Of a stretch of DNA of 64,000 bases, positions 1-8,610 are shown piece by piece (the first letter of the stretch is position 1; each line of letters begins with the position of its first letter). The notes beneath the pieces were generated by a model. The model searched no databases and had not been told where the DNA came from. It saw only the letters and a list, made by a program, of their open reading frames with translations. The stretch covers positions 2,445,755 through 2,509,754 of the forward strand of contig NZ_KI912183.1 in NCBI RefSeq assembly GCF_000189755.2. The letters run 5' to 3'. The position numbers and the translations under genes were made by a program. Source of the DNA: Desulfotomaculum nigrificans DSM 574 (GTDB lineage: Bacteria > Bacillota > Desulfotomaculia > Desulfotomaculales > Desulfotomaculaceae).

Positions 1-2
1 GC

Positions 3-734
3 CCCTGCGACGTCAAATCCCTGGTACTATTGGACAACGTCTTTAAAAACGACCAATACCAAGACGTCTACTACCTGACCCGGCGGGCCAACACCCTGAT
101 TGTGGGTTTGGGCTGCAACGAACCGGCAGCCACCTGCTTCTGCAGCAACATGGCCTGCGGCCCGTTCGCAAAAGAAGGTAGTGATATCTTTCTGACCGAC
201 ATAGGCGAAGCCTACGTAGCAGAAGGCATCAGCGAAAAAGGTCAAGCACTTTTGGCAAAACTTGGCCTGGGCAGTGCCACCGCAGAACAAAAAGCCTTAG
301 CTAACCAACTACAAGCCGAAACAAAAGCAGACGGGGGCGTAAACATCGCAGGTATAGCCGAAAAACTGGGTGGCATGTTTGAACACCCCTTCTGGGACAG
401 CCTGCACGAAAAATGCCTGGGCTGTGCTGCCTGCACCTACCTGTGTCCCACCTGCCACTGCTTTGACATAGCGGACGAAGCTGCAGACTGCAACGGCTGC
501 CGGGTAAGAAACTGGGATGCCTGCATGTTCCCCTTATTTACCCTGCACGGCTCCGGGCACAACCCCAGACCAAACGGGAAAGCCCGCTGGAGACAAAGAC
601 TCATGCATAAATTCAACTACTTTGTAGACAGATACAACGCCACCGCCTGCGTTGGTTGCGGTAGGTGCATCAAAAACTGTCCTGTAAACCTGGATATCCG
701 CCAAGCACTGGCAGACATCCGGGCGTTGGACTAG
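3..734 (+). CDS. 4Fe-4S dicluster electron-transfer protein (HydB/AsrA-like), 5' truncated
   Basis: The frame is open from the left edge, so the N-terminus lies outside the window. The TTG at 30 is unlikely to be the real start, because the in-frame residues before it (PCDVKSLVLLDNVF) look like the internal 'RPCD' region of the family. The C-terminal third carries two ferredoxin-type clusters, CLGCAACTYLCPTCHC and CVGCGRCIKNCP. An earlier Cys-rich stretch (CNEPAATCFCSNMACGP) is also typical of sulfhydrogenase beta/anaerobic sulfite reductase A subunits. It probably passes electrons between the flavoprotein encoded 22 nt downstream and a redox partner encoded to the left. Which complex (AsrAB, HydBG or FlxBA-Hdr) cannot be told without the upstream genes. 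Family call is firm, exact role open. Confidence 0.85.
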   Translation, partial: PCDVKSLVLLDNVFKNDQYQDVYYLTRRANTLIVGLGCNEPAATCFCSNMACGPFAKEGSDIFLTDIGEAYVAEGISEKGQALLAKLGLGSATAEQKALANQLQAETKADGGVNIAGIAEKLGGMFEHPFWDSLHEKCLGCAACTYLCPTCHCFDIADEAADCNGCRVRNWDACMFPLFTLHGSGHNPRPNGKARWRQRLMHKFNYFVDRYNATACVGCGRCIKNCPVNLDIRQALADIRALD

Positions 735-756
735 CGGAAGCGAGGTTGGAAAAGAG

Positions 757-1590
757 ATGAGAAACCCTTATCTACCGCTGCCGATGAAACTGGTGAAAAA
801 CTTCACCGAGACATCAGACAAACTAATTCACACCTTCACATTAGAATTCCTAAACGAACAAGATGCCGAGAACTTCAAATATGAGCCCGGCCAATTTGCT
901 GAAGTAATGGTCTACGGCAAAGGCGAAGCCCCCTTTGGTATTGCCTCATCCCCCACGGAAAAAGGTATTCTGAAATTCTCAGTAGCCAAAGTAGGGGTAG
1001 TATCCACTGCCCTGCACATGCTGGAAGAAGGCTCAATAGTAGGGGTGCGGGGCCCGCTGGGTAACAGCTACCCCCTGGAACAACTGAAAGGCAAGAGTCT
1101 CACCATCATCGGCGGAGGCTTTGCCTTCACCACCCTGCGCTCCACCATCCAGTACATCCTGGATCCGGCCAACCGAGGGGACTATGGAGACCTAACCGTT
1201 ATCTACGGGGCCCGTAATCCCGGCCTGTTACTATACAAAGACGAACTGGCGGCCTGGGATGCCAGAAGCGACATCAACCTGGTAACCACCATTGACCGGG
1301 CGGTGGAAGGTTGGAACGGACGGGTAGGCTTTATCCCGGCAGTAACCAAAGAAGTGGCACCAAAGACCGACTATGCCATCATCTGCGGACCGCCGGTAAT
1401 GATTAAATTTACCCTGCCGGTACTGGAAGAATGCGGCTTCACCCCTGACCGGATCATCATGAGCTTAGAGAACAGAATGAAGTGTGGCATTGGCATGTGC
1501 GGTCGCTGCAACGTAGGCAGCAAATATGTCTGCAAGGACGGCCCGGTGTTCACCAAGGAGCAGCTGGATAAACTGCCCAATGAGTATTAA
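757..1590 (+). CDS. FAD/NAD(P)-binding electron-transfer subunit (HydG/AsrB/PyrK-like)
   Basis: A 277-residue protein of the ferredoxin-NADP reductase type. An N-terminal FAD-binding barrel contains the stretch GQFAEVMVYGKGEAPFGIAS, a central nucleotide-binding fold starts at GGGFAF, and a C-terminal Cys cluster GIGMCGRCNVGSKYVC (C-X4-C-X2-C-X7-C counting the preceding Cys) is the [2Fe-2S] site seen in PyrK and in gamma subunits of sulfhydrogenases. It follows the iron-sulfur protein by 22 nt, so the two are very likely cotranscribed and form a flavin/iron-sulfur module oxidising or reducing NAD(P)H. A purine-rich stretch ending at 756 lies directly before the ATG; a second ATG at 784 is possible. 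The physiological acceptor is not shown by the sequence. Confidence 0.85.
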   Translation: MRNPYLPLPMKLVKNFTETSDKLIHTFTLEFLNEQDAENFKYEPGQFAEVMVYGKGEAPFGIASSPTEKGILKFSVAKVGVVSTALHMLEEGSIVGVRGPLGNSYPLEQLKGKSLTIIGGGFAFTTLRSTIQYILDPANRGDYGDLTVIYGARNPGLLLYKDELAAWDARSDINLVTTIDRAVEGWNGRVGFIPAVTKEVAPKTDYAIICGPPVMIKFTLPVLEECGFTPDRIIMSLENRMKCGIGMCGRCNVGSKYVCKDGPVFTKEQLDKLPNEY

Positions 1591-1627
1591 AAAACAATCT
1601 GTTCGGATAGGATAAATATATCAATTG

Positions 1628-1666
1628 AAAGAGAAGCGGTGGTTTATGCCAATCGCTTCTCTTTTG
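1628..1666 (+). terminator. Intrinsic terminator after the electron-transfer pair
   Basis: An 11-bp stem (AAAGAGAAGCG pairing with CGCTTCTCTTT) encloses a loop of about 15 nt and runs into a short T-rich tail. It sits 38 nt after the stop codon of the flavoprotein gene and separates it from the thioesterase gene. Confidence 0.6.
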
Positions 1667-1781
1667 CTTCATACCACCATCCGGAGGGACCGGTTAGCCA
1701 AGTGCAACTAGGAAAAAGACCATAAAATAGATATAATTATATAAATAAATTATCATATAAGAGGAGAAGACTAAAAACAAA

Positions 1782-2189
1782 ATGAACCAAGAGATGCAGC
1801 AAATAATGGATTTCGCCAATGATAATCCTTTTGCCAGACTTTTAGACATTAACGTCATCAAATTAAACCCGGAGGGGGGAGAGGCCTGGCTGACCACCAC
1901 GGTCAATCCCAAACATTTAAATCCCCATGGCACTTTGCATGGTGGGGCATTATCAACCCTGGCTGATGTGGCCATGGGGGTTGCTGTCCGAACCCTGGGC
2001 ATAACCGGGGTAACAGCTAACCTAAACATCAATTTTCTGGCCCCGGGACATCTGGGTGATAAAGTCATTGCCAGAGGCAAAGTAGTACACCAGGGAAACA
2101 CCCTGATAGCCACCGAATGTGTTATTACCAGAGATGAAACAGTGTTGGCCAGGGCCACGGGTTTGTTTTTTGCCTATCGAAAAGATTAA
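1782..2189 (+). CDS. PaaI-type hotdog thioesterase
   Basis: A 135-residue single-domain hotdog protein. The central HGTLHGGALSTLADVAMG contains the HGG-X-hydrophobic helix motif of the PaaI/YbgC acyl-CoA thioesterases, including the acidic residue on the long helix (LADVAMG) thought to act in catalysis. AAGAGGAGA at 1758-1766 serves as ribosome binding site, 15 nt from the ATG. It lies just upstream of a sigma-54 activator gene but may be a separate unit. It would hydrolyse an acyl- or aryl-CoA; the substrate cannot be read from the sequence. Confidence 0.85.
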   Translation: MNQEMQQIMDFANDNPFARLLDINVIKLNPEGGEAWLTTTVNPKHLNPHGTLHGGALSTLADVAMGVAVRTLGITGVTANLNINFLAPGHLGDKVIARGKVVHQGNTLIATECVITRDETVLARATGLFFAYRKD

Positions 2190-2252
2190 ATTTTCCGGCT
2201 GCATAAGGGTAATTAAATTTATAATTATTGAATCCTTTGGAAAGGTGAAATC

Positions 2253-4001
2253 ATGAAAGTTAAACAGGTGATGCTGGAAAATCCCCACACCCTGCACCGC
2301 AGCAATACTTTGAAAGATGCCAGCGAACTATATAAGAAAAATAAGGTCAACTGCGCCCCGGTGGTGGATGATAATAAAAATGTGGTGGGTATCCTAACTG
2401 TTTTCCGGGTGTTGGAAGCACTGCAGTCAGGGGCTACCTTTGCCACCAGGGTGGACCAGGTCATGGACACCGACTTGCGTATCATTGATGAGGATACCCG
2501 GTTTAGCGATATTTGTCACCTGCCCATTGACCGGCTGCTTATTTTTAATAAACAAAAACAGCTAACCGGGGTGTTAACCAGAATCGGTTTAATTAATAAG
2601 GTTCACCGGGCTCTGGAAAATACCGAAAACAAGCTGGCCATCGCCTTTAAACTGAACAAAGAATTAAAGGGGATTATTGAAGCTGCCTATGACGGTATTA
2701 TGGTGGTAAACAATCAGGGATTGGTGCAAATGGTTAACAGCAGTTACTTCCGTATTCATAGCACTACCTATGACCCTGCGGGCCATCAGATAGACCGGCT
2801 TGACATCGAAGAACGGGAACAAATCTTACAAGTATTTCAAGAAGTATTGACCAAAGGGCAGGTGTCATCGACCCGCTACCAGGGTAAACAGCAGCGGGAG
2901 CTGGCCATTACCGCCAGTCCCATACTGGATGAAAACAATAACCTGACCCGGGTGTTAATCACCTTCCGGGACTTAACTGAATTAAATCAGTTGAAACTTC
3001 AATCGGCCCGGGCTATTCAGGAGCTAAAATCCCTGCGGGCCAGGGAGCAAAAAGATTTAGTTTACAACAGCCGGGCTATGGAGCGGGTAGTAAACGAGGC
3101 CCTGCGAGTATCCGGGGTTGATTCCACAGTACTCATCACCGGGGAATCCGGGGTGGGTAAAGAAGTTATCGCCCGGACCATTCACCGCAACAGCCAGCGG
3201 TCCGAGGGGCCCTTTATCCAAATCAACTGCGGGGCTATTCCGGATCATCTGCTGGAATCGGAGTTATTTGGCTATGAGAAGGGTGCCTTTACCGGGGCTA
3301 ACAAAGAGGGCAAACCCGGCATGATGGAACTAGCCAACGGCGGTACCATGTTACTGGACGAGGTGGGGGACCTGCCTTTAAACCTGCAGGTAAAGCTGCT
3401 GCGGGCTTTGCAGGAGCAAGAAATTTATCGTATCGGGGGCCAGGTGCCAATTAAACTGAATGTAAGAATACTGGCGGCCACCAACAAAGACCTGGAAAAA
3501 ATGGTCAAGGAAAAGAAATTTCGGGAAGATTTGTTTTACCGCCTCAATGTGGTACCCATCCATATACCGCCCCTGCGGGAACGCAAGAGTGATATTTTGC
3601 CCCTGGCCATGCATTTTCTGGACAAGTTTAATGATAAATATAAGATGAATAAACATTTTTCCTCTGAAGTATGTCATCTTTTGGAAGCATATCACTGGCC
3701 GGGCAACATCCGGGAATTGGCCAACCTGGTGGAAAGACTGGTTATTATGTCAAACCACGATATTATCAACACCGATGACTTGCCTGGCTATCTGTTAACA
3801 GGCAAACCCACCGTTCCCATACGGGTGGCCATTGATCAGATAGTACCGTTAAAAGATGCCCGGGAAGTGGTGGAGACAGAATTAATTATTAAAGCCTTAA
3901 GGGAGTACGGCAGTTTACGGCGGGCCGGCGATGCCCTGGGGATTGCTCACTCCACCTTGTTGCGCAAAGCCCGGTCACTGGGGATTTCGGTTACCGATTA
4001 A
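2253..4001 (+). CDS. Sigma-54-dependent activator with CBS pair, PAS, AAA+ and HTH domains
   Basis: A 582-residue enhancer-binding protein. Residues 1-120 form a CBS-domain pair (KVKQVMLENPHTL..., VVGILTVFRVLEAL), about 135-245 a PAS sensor (IIEAAYDGIMVVNNQG), and about 270-500 the AAA+ domain with Walker A GESGVGKE near residue 296, the sigma-54 contact loop GAFTGA near 344, and Walker B LLDEVGDL. The C-terminus has a Fis/TyrR-type helix-turn-helix (RRAGDALGIAHSTLLRKA). It opens sigma-54 holoenzyme promoters by ATP hydrolysis, and the CBS pair suggests adenine-nucleotide or similar ligand control. An exact -24/-12 promoter lies 166 bp past its stop, so the transporter unit downstream is the likely target. 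Terminated at 4098-4136. Confidence 0.93.
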   Translation: MKVKQVMLENPHTLHRSNTLKDASELYKKNKVNCAPVVDDNKNVVGILTVFRVLEALQSGATFATRVDQVMDTDLRIIDEDTRFSDICHLPIDRLLIFNKQKQLTGVLTRIGLINKVHRALENTENKLAIAFKLNKELKGIIEAAYDGIMVVNNQGLVQMVNSSYFRIHSTTYDPAGHQIDRLDIEEREQILQVFQEVLTKGQVSSTRYQGKQQRELAITASPILDENNNLTRVLITFRDLTELNQLKLQSARAIQELKSLRAREQKDLVYNSRAMERVVNEALRVSGVDSTVLITGESGVGKEVIARTIHRNSQRSEGPFIQINCGAIPDHLLESELFGYEKGAFTGANKEGKPGMMELANGGTMLLDEVGDLPLNLQVKLLRALQEQEIYRIGGQVPIKLNVRILAATNKDLEKMVKEKKFREDLFYRLNVVPIHIPPLRERKSDILPLAMHFLDKFNDKYKMNKHFSSEVCHLLEAYHWPGNIRELANLVERLVIMSNHDIINTDDLPGYLLTGKPTVPIRVAIDQIVPLKDAREVVETELIIKALREYGSLRRAGDALGIAHSTLLRKARSLGISVTD

Positions 4002-4006
4002 TGCGT

Positions 4007-4062
4007 GGTGCAAAATCGTACCAATGCGGTGCAAAACTGTAACAACCTTGTGAAAAACAGAT
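4007..4062 (+). promoter_or_regulatory. Three phased direct repeats, likely activator binding sites
   Basis: GGTGCAAAATCGTA at 4007 and GGTGCAAAACTGTA at 4028 are near-identical. A degenerate third copy (TGTGAAAAACAG) starts at 4049. All three start points are 21 bp apart, about two helical turns, so a protein would bind one face of the DNA. They lie 106-161 bp upstream of the -24 element at 4168, the usual distance for enhancer-binding proteins. Assignment to the activator encoded just upstream is inference. Confidence 0.6.
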
Positions 4063-4097
4063 TAAAGCGGGTTTCATATAAGTCGCCCCCACGACAT

Positions 4098-4136
4098 AAA
4101 AAAGGAATGGTGCAGGACAGCACCATTCCTTTTTTA
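4098..4136 (+). terminator. Intrinsic terminator of the activator gene
   Basis: The inverted repeat AAAAAGGAATGGTG / CACCATTCCTTTTT with a short loop is followed by a T-run. It ends the activator transcript and isolates it from the sigma-54 promoter 30 bp further on. Confidence 0.85.
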
Positions 4137-4166
4137 CGTTTTTAAGAAAATTAAAGGTTAAAGCGT

Positions 4167-4181
4167 TGGCATGGTGTTTGC
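4167..4181 (+). promoter_or_regulatory. Sigma-54 (-24/-12) promoter
   Basis: TGGCATGGTGTTTGC matches the TGGCAC-N5-TTGC consensus at every key base, with the GG and GC dinucleotides 12 bp apart. Transcription would start near 4193, giving a leader of roughly 95 nt before the transporter ATG at 4289. The linked activator gene and phased repeats upstream support the call. Confidence 0.85.
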
Positions 4182-4288
4182 AATAGTAATTACAAGAACA
4201 AGCACTATTAACTTGAGGCGGTGGTGGGTAGGAAGCTGATTAAATTTTAACCATGGGCAATAACTAATTTAAGTGAGGAGGGAAATTT

Positions 4289-5920
4289 ATGAACGCATAC
4301 GGTGCGTGGATTATTGGATTGGCAGTTTTTTATACCGCACTATTAATTGTTTTAGGCAACATCGTTAGAAGAAAAGCCACCAGTGGTGAGGGCTACTGGG
4401 TTGGCGGCCGTAATTTTAAGCCCTGGATGGTTTTTGTTTGCATTACCGGTCTCTTTTCCGGTTCATCCTTTATTTCCATTCTGGAATTATCCTATCTTAA
4501 AGGCATTTCCGCCGGCTGGTACGGCATAGCTGAAATGCTGCACGTATTAATCATTGCCCTGCTGTTAATTGGTACCTTCCGTAAACGGATGATGGTTACC
4601 GTCAGTGGGCTTATCGGTGACACCTTTGGTCGTATGGCCATGGGAGTGGCCGGTGCCATTACTGCCTTTACCTTCCCGATGTGGTCAGTGGCCACCGCCC
4701 TTTCCTTTGCTTCCGCAGTAAGTGTGTTTACTAATATTCCCATTACCCTTTCGGTCGCCTTTGCCGCTGTCCTGCTTTTAATTTACCTGCAGGCCGGCGG
4801 TATGTGGTCGGTGGTTACCACCCAGACTGCCAACACCATTATGTTTTTTGTGATGTTCATCATTGGTACCATTGCCTTTTTCATCAATCCCGGTATTGAC
4901 GGTATCAAACATCTGGCAGCGGCCAAACCAGCCATGTTTAGTGCCACTAATGTGGGGCTGCAGGTGATTATCTCCTGGTTTGCTACATTTCTTATTAACG
5001 TATTACTGGCTCAGGCTGCTTTCCAAATGGCCCTGTCCTGCCGTACTCCGGAAGAGGGCCGTAAAGGTATGATGATGGCCTTTGGCGCTAACATCTTCTT
5101 CGTCTTCTTTGGTGTACTCTTTGGTCTGGCTGCGGCAGCCGTAGTACCCGGCGGTACCCGTGGTATGGTAGAAGTGCCCAGATATCTGGCTACTGTTTTA
5201 CCCGCGCCGGTGGTTGGCTTGTTCTTCCTGGGCATTTGGGCCTGTGCCTTGGGCTGGGGGGCTTCTTGCCAGTTCTCCGGTGCCACCAGCTTAGGGCGTG
5301 ATGTTACCGGGGCCATAAACCCGGCTTTAACCGATAAGCAAAAGGTTACCTACACCAAGTGGTCCTTAGTTGTATTAACCGTAGAGATGATCATATTGGC
5401 CTTCCTGCGCAGCGAACAGGCTGCCTGGTGGAACGTGTTTGCCTGGACCCTGCGTAACGGTGCCACCTTTGCGCCGGTGGTAGCTGCTCTGTTCTGGCCG
5501 TTGGCCACCAAGCGGGCCACCGCTGTTTCCCTGGCCACCGGTTTCCTGGCCGGCTTAAGCTGGTATGCCATGGGTCACTGGGATCCGGTTAAATTCTTCC
5601 TGAATGTACACCCGGTATTCTTCGGCATGTCCGTTAATATGTTGACCATGCTGGCAGTTACTCTGACCGAAAAGGCTGGTAGTTACAAAGTGGGTGGTCA
5701 ATTGTCCGCTATCCGCAAAAACATTGCCATGGCCGTAACCCTCATGGGTGGCCTGTCCGTTGTAGCTATTGTCACTGGTTTTAACTGGCTGTTTACCAAA
5801 GGGTTACTGGGTCTGGCTGGATTCCTGGTGGTAGCTGCTATCTTTATCCTGACCATTTCTGTAACCACTCCGGTTGAGAATAAAAAAGATGTAAAATCAC
5901 TTAAGTTTCAAGAAGCTTAG
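4289..5920 (+). CDS. Sodium:solute symporter (SSF) family transporter
   Basis: A 543-residue integral membrane protein with about 13 hydrophobic segments. The N-terminus has the SSF pattern: TM1, then GEGYWVGGRNFKPWMVF (the 'yf.ggR' segment of the family), then GLFSGSSFISILELSYLKG. AGTGAGGAGGG at 4272-4282 is a strong ribosome binding site. It is the first gene after the sigma-54 promoter and is followed by OsmC and dihydrolipoyl dehydrogenase genes on the same strand with short gaps. The substrate is unknown; SSF members carry sugars, amino acids, carboxylates or vitamins with sodium. Uptake of a substrate sensed by the CBS-PAS activator is inference. Confidence 0.9.
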   Translation: MNAYGAWIIGLAVFYTALLIVLGNIVRRKATSGEGYWVGGRNFKPWMVFVCITGLFSGSSFISILELSYLKGISAGWYGIAEMLHVLIIALLLIGTFRKRMMVTVSGLIGDTFGRMAMGVAGAITAFTFPMWSVATALSFASAVSVFTNIPITLSVAFAAVLLLIYLQAGGMWSVVTTQTANTIMFFVMFIIGTIAFFINPGIDGIKHLAAAKPAMFSATNVGLQVIISWFATFLINVLLAQAAFQMALSCRTPEEGRKGMMMAFGANIFFVFFGVLFGLAAAAVVPGGTRGMVEVPRYLATVLPAPVVGLFFLGIWACALGWGASCQFSGATSLGRDVTGAINPALTDKQKVTYTKWSLVVLTVEMIILAFLRSEQAAWWNVFAWTLRNGATFAPVVAALFWPLATKRATAVSLATGFLAGLSWYAMGHWDPVKFFLNVHPVFFGMSVNMLTMLAVTLTEKAGSYKVGGQLSAIRKNIAMAVTLMGGLSVVAIVTGFNWLFTKGLLGLAGFLVVAAIFILTISVTTPVENKKDVKSLKFQEA

Positions 5921-5963
5921 GTTCCATCTTAAACAAAAACTTTTAGAATGGGGAGAGATGAAT

Positions 5964-6413
5964 ATGTCCAAGGTGCAAGTTTCTTGGGAAGGTAATATGA
6001 AATTTGTTGGGACCGATGAAACTGGCTTTAAAATTCCTATGGATGCTGCCGCTATTTACGGTGGTCAAAACCAGGGAGTCAGGCCTATGGAACTAATGCT
6101 GATGTCCCTGGGCGGCTGCACTGGTATTGAAGTGGGTCATATCCTGAACAAAATGAGAGTTAAATTTGACAGTTTAAATATTGAAGTCACTGGGGAAAGG
6201 GTAAATGACCACCCCAAGGTTTTCAGCACTATCCACGTAATTTACCGCTTCACCGGGGAGAACATCCCGGTGGAAAAGGTGATGAAGGCCCTCCAACTGG
6301 CCGAGCAGGTTTACTGTTCCGCAGCTAATATGTTGAACAAGGTGGCTAAAATCACCTATGCGGTGGATATTAACGGTACCACTTATGAGTATGCGCCAAA
6401 GCTGGCCAGCTAG
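5964..6413 (+). CDS. OsmC family thiol-dependent peroxidase-like protein
   Basis: About 149 residues in the OsmC/Ohr fold. The two family cysteines are visible: one in MSLGGCTGIEVGHIL on the central helix and one in QVYCSAANML. They form the peroxidatic/resolving pair in characterised members. An ATG at 5958 is also in frame, but GGGGAG at 5950-5955 is only 2 nt from it and 8 nt from the ATG at 5964, so 5964 is preferred. It lies between the transporter and dihydrolipoyl dehydrogenase genes. Ohr/OsmC proteins are known to be re-reduced by lipoyl proteins and dihydrolipoyl dehydrogenase, which fits the neighbour; the natural substrate is not known. Confidence 0.87.
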   Translation: MSKVQVSWEGNMKFVGTDETGFKIPMDAAAIYGGQNQGVRPMELMLMSLGGCTGIEVGHILNKMRVKFDSLNIEVTGERVNDHPKVFSTIHVIYRFTGENIPVEKVMKALQLAEQVYCSAANMLNKVAKITYAVDINGTTYEYAPKLAS

Positions 6414-6443
6414 TTCCGGAAGTAAGGAGGATGCACTAATTAA

Positions 6444-7832
6444 ATGAGTGATATGTTTGATATAGTAGTAATCGGTGGCGGTCCCGGCGGTTATACCGCC
6501 GCAGCCAAAGCCGCTTCCTTAGGTGGTCAAGTGGCTCTGGTGGAAAAGGCTAAATTGGGTGGTACCTGTTTGAACCAGGGCTGCATTCCCACCAAAACTC
6601 TGTTGAAATCCACCGAAGTATTAGAAACTGTAAAAAAATCCAAGGACTTTGGTATTGAAGTGGGGTCGCCCCAGGTATCACTGGTCAAACTGCTGGAGCG
6701 CAAACAAACGGTAATCAAACGCCTGAACACCGGTGTTGAATTCTTGATGAAAAACAATAAAGTAACGGTTTTGGCCGGAACCGGAAAGATTACCGGAGCC
6801 AATGAAGTAACGGTTGATACTGCCGAAGGACAACGGGTACTGCAAGCTAAGAAGATTATCATCGCTACCGGTTCTCAGCCGGCTTCTTTGCCGGGATTGG
6901 AAGTGGATGGGGAAAAAATTATCAACAGTAACCAGGCCCTGGAACTGGCTAAAATTCCGGCCCACCTGCTGATTATCGGCGGGGGAGCCATCGGTGTGGA
7001 GTTTGCCAGCATCTTTAACAAGTTGGGCAGCAAAGTTACGTTGGTGGAGGCATTTAACCGGATTTTACCCTTTGCCGATGAAGAAGCCAGCAATGCTTTA
7101 AAACAGCTGATGGGCCGGGAGAAAATCACCATCCTCACCGACACTAAAGTGACTGAGGTTACCACTGCTGCGGATGGCCTGGTGGTTAAGATGGAAACCC
7201 CCAAAGGCCAGAAAGAAGTGCAGGTGGATCAAATCCTGGTGGCCGTCGGACGGCGCCCCAACCTGGACAATATCATTGCCGCGGAAATGGAATTAGCCAC
7301 CGAGCGGGGCCGGGTTGTGGTTAACAGCAAAATGGAAACCAGCATTCCCGGAATATATGCCATTGGTGATGTTACCGGAGGCATTTTGCTGGCCCATGTG
7401 GCCTCGGCGGAAGGAATTGTAGCCGCCGTAAACGCCATGGGGGGGCACAAGGAAATAGACTATCGGGTGGTGCCCAGTTGTATCTACACCTCGCCGGAAT
7501 TAGCCTGTGTGGGGGTCACCGAAGAACAGGCCAAAAATCAAGGTATCGATGTAGTGGTAGGCAAATCCCAGTTTACCGGTAGCGGCAAAGCCCTGGCTAT
7601 GGGTGAAAACAAGGGCCTGGTGAAAATCATTGCCGAAGCCGCCACCGGTAAAATCCTCGGGGTGCATATAGTTGGCCCCCAGGCCACCAGCCTTATTGCC
7701 GAAGCCGCCCTGGCGATTAAATTGGGAGCCACAGTGGAGGATGTGGCGGAAACCATCCACGCTCACCCCTCGTTACCGGAAACAATAATGGAAGCCGCTG
7801 AACAGGCAGTGCAGTTAATGACAGCAAAATAA
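6444..7832 (+). CDS. lpdA: Dihydrolipoyl dehydrogenase
   Basis: A 462-residue FAD disulfide oxidoreductase. It starts with the FAD dinucleotide motif VVIGGGPGGYTAA. The redox-active disulfide is in GGTCLNQGCIPTK near residues 40-46, the NAD motif is IIGGGAIGVEFAS in the centre, the second FAD motif is IYAIGDVTGG, and the C-terminal HAHPSLPE carries the catalytic His-Glu. TAAGGAGG at 6422-6429 precedes the ATG. No E2 or H-protein gene is in the cluster, so it may serve the adjacent OsmC protein or an unlinked lipoyl complex. Third gene of the sigma-54-controlled unit and followed by a terminator. Confidence 0.92.
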   Translation: MSDMFDIVVIGGGPGGYTAAAKAASLGGQVALVEKAKLGGTCLNQGCIPTKTLLKSTEVLETVKKSKDFGIEVGSPQVSLVKLLERKQTVIKRLNTGVEFLMKNNKVTVLAGTGKITGANEVTVDTAEGQRVLQAKKIIIATGSQPASLPGLEVDGEKIINSNQALELAKIPAHLLIIGGGAIGVEFASIFNKLGSKVTLVEAFNRILPFADEEASNALKQLMGREKITILTDTKVTEVTTAADGLVVKMETPKGQKEVQVDQILVAVGRRPNLDNIIAAEMELATERGRVVVNSKMETSIPGIYAIGDVTGGILLAHVASAEGIVAAVNAMGGHKEIDYRVVPSCIYTSPELACVGVTEEQAKNQGIDVVVGKSQFTGSGKALAMGENKGLVKIIAEAATGKILGVHIVGPQATSLIAEAALAIKLGATVEDVAETIHAHPSLPETIMEAAEQAVQLMTAK

Positions 7833-7863
7833 ATAAATAAAAGAGATTGACGCTGCTAACTTT

Positions 7864-7894
7864 TCAAGCTGCATTTAATGGCAGCTTTTTTCTT
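7864..7894 (+). terminator. Intrinsic terminator after lpdA
   Basis: AAGCTGC / GCAGCTT stem with an 8-nt loop followed by TTTTTTCTTT. It closes the transporter-OsmC-lpdA unit. Confidence 0.8.
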
Positions 7895-7966
7895 TGCGTA
7901 AGCCAAGCACATGATTTTGTCCTTTTGGGAAAAAATTAAATAAAAGGCTTGCAAGGGGGGAAAATT

Positions 7967-8488
7967 GTGACTAAAGATGTAATTGAAGCCATAGAGCAAA
8001 GGCGCAGTGTGCGTTCCTTTACCCGTGAACCGGTTCCTGAAGCAACCATCGGCAGGCTGGTGGAAGCGGCCCTGGATGCTCCCAGCGCCGGTAACCTTCA
8101 ACCATGGCAGCTGGTAGTGGTCTTTAATGAGGAAACCCGCCGGGCCCTGGCCGGGGCTTGTCTGCACCAGCACTTTATTGCCGAGGCACCGGTAAACATT
8201 GTGGTTTGCCTGGAGCAAGGGAAATCGCAAAGGGTTTACGGCCGGCGAGGTGATTTCTACCAGCACCAGGATGTAGGCGCCGCCATCGAAAATATGCTCC
8301 TGGCCGCCACCGGCTATGGTTTGGGTACCTGCTGGGTAGGTGCCTTTGATGAAGATAAGGTTTCGCAAATCCTGGAATTGGGTGGTGACCTGCGGCCGGC
8401 AGCTATCATTGCCGTAGGCTACTCCAACGAGGAGCCCAGACCTATTCCCCGCCGTAATGCCAATGATGTGGTAAAAATAATAATATAA
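7967..8488 (+). CDS. Nitroreductase family protein
   Basis: A 173-residue FMN-dependent nitroreductase-like protein. The N-terminus IEQRRSVRSFTREPV has the RRSxRxF FMN-phosphate motif, followed by DAPSAGNLQPW, the SxxNxQPW motif, and the C-terminal half has GLGTCWVGAFDEDKV. GTG at 7967 is chosen because AAGGGGGG lies 6 nt before it; the in-frame TTG at 7949 precedes that ribosome binding site. Such proteins reduce nitro compounds, quinones or flavins with NAD(P)H, and this one's substrate is unknown. It stands alone between two terminators. Confidence 0.88.
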   Translation: MTKDVIEAIEQRRSVRSFTREPVPEATIGRLVEAALDAPSAGNLQPWQLVVVFNEETRRALAGACLHQHFIAEAPVNIVVCLEQGKSQRVYGRRGDFYQHQDVGAAIENMLLAATGYGLGTCWVGAFDEDKVSQILELGGDLRPAAIIAVGYSNEEPRPIPRRNANDVVKIII

Positions 8489-8491
8489 CAC

Positions 8492-8518
8492 CGCAGTCCC
8501 TTATGGGGCTGCTTTTTT
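8492..8518 (+). terminator. Intrinsic terminator after the nitroreductase
   Basis: GCAGTCCC / GGGGCTGC (one G-T pair) with a TTAT loop and a TTTTTT tail. Confidence 0.85.
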
Positions 8519-8610
8519 ACTTATAACTCTTTTGTTTTGTAAAAATTAGTCAGCTTTCCACAAAAATGATATACTAAATATGATTTCCACAGCTAGACAG
8601 GGGTGACAAG

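Noticed and set aside
3057-3324. Antisense frames opposite the AAA+ domain of the sigma-54 activator
   Set aside because: They lack ribosome binding sites and follow from the codon bias of the real gene.
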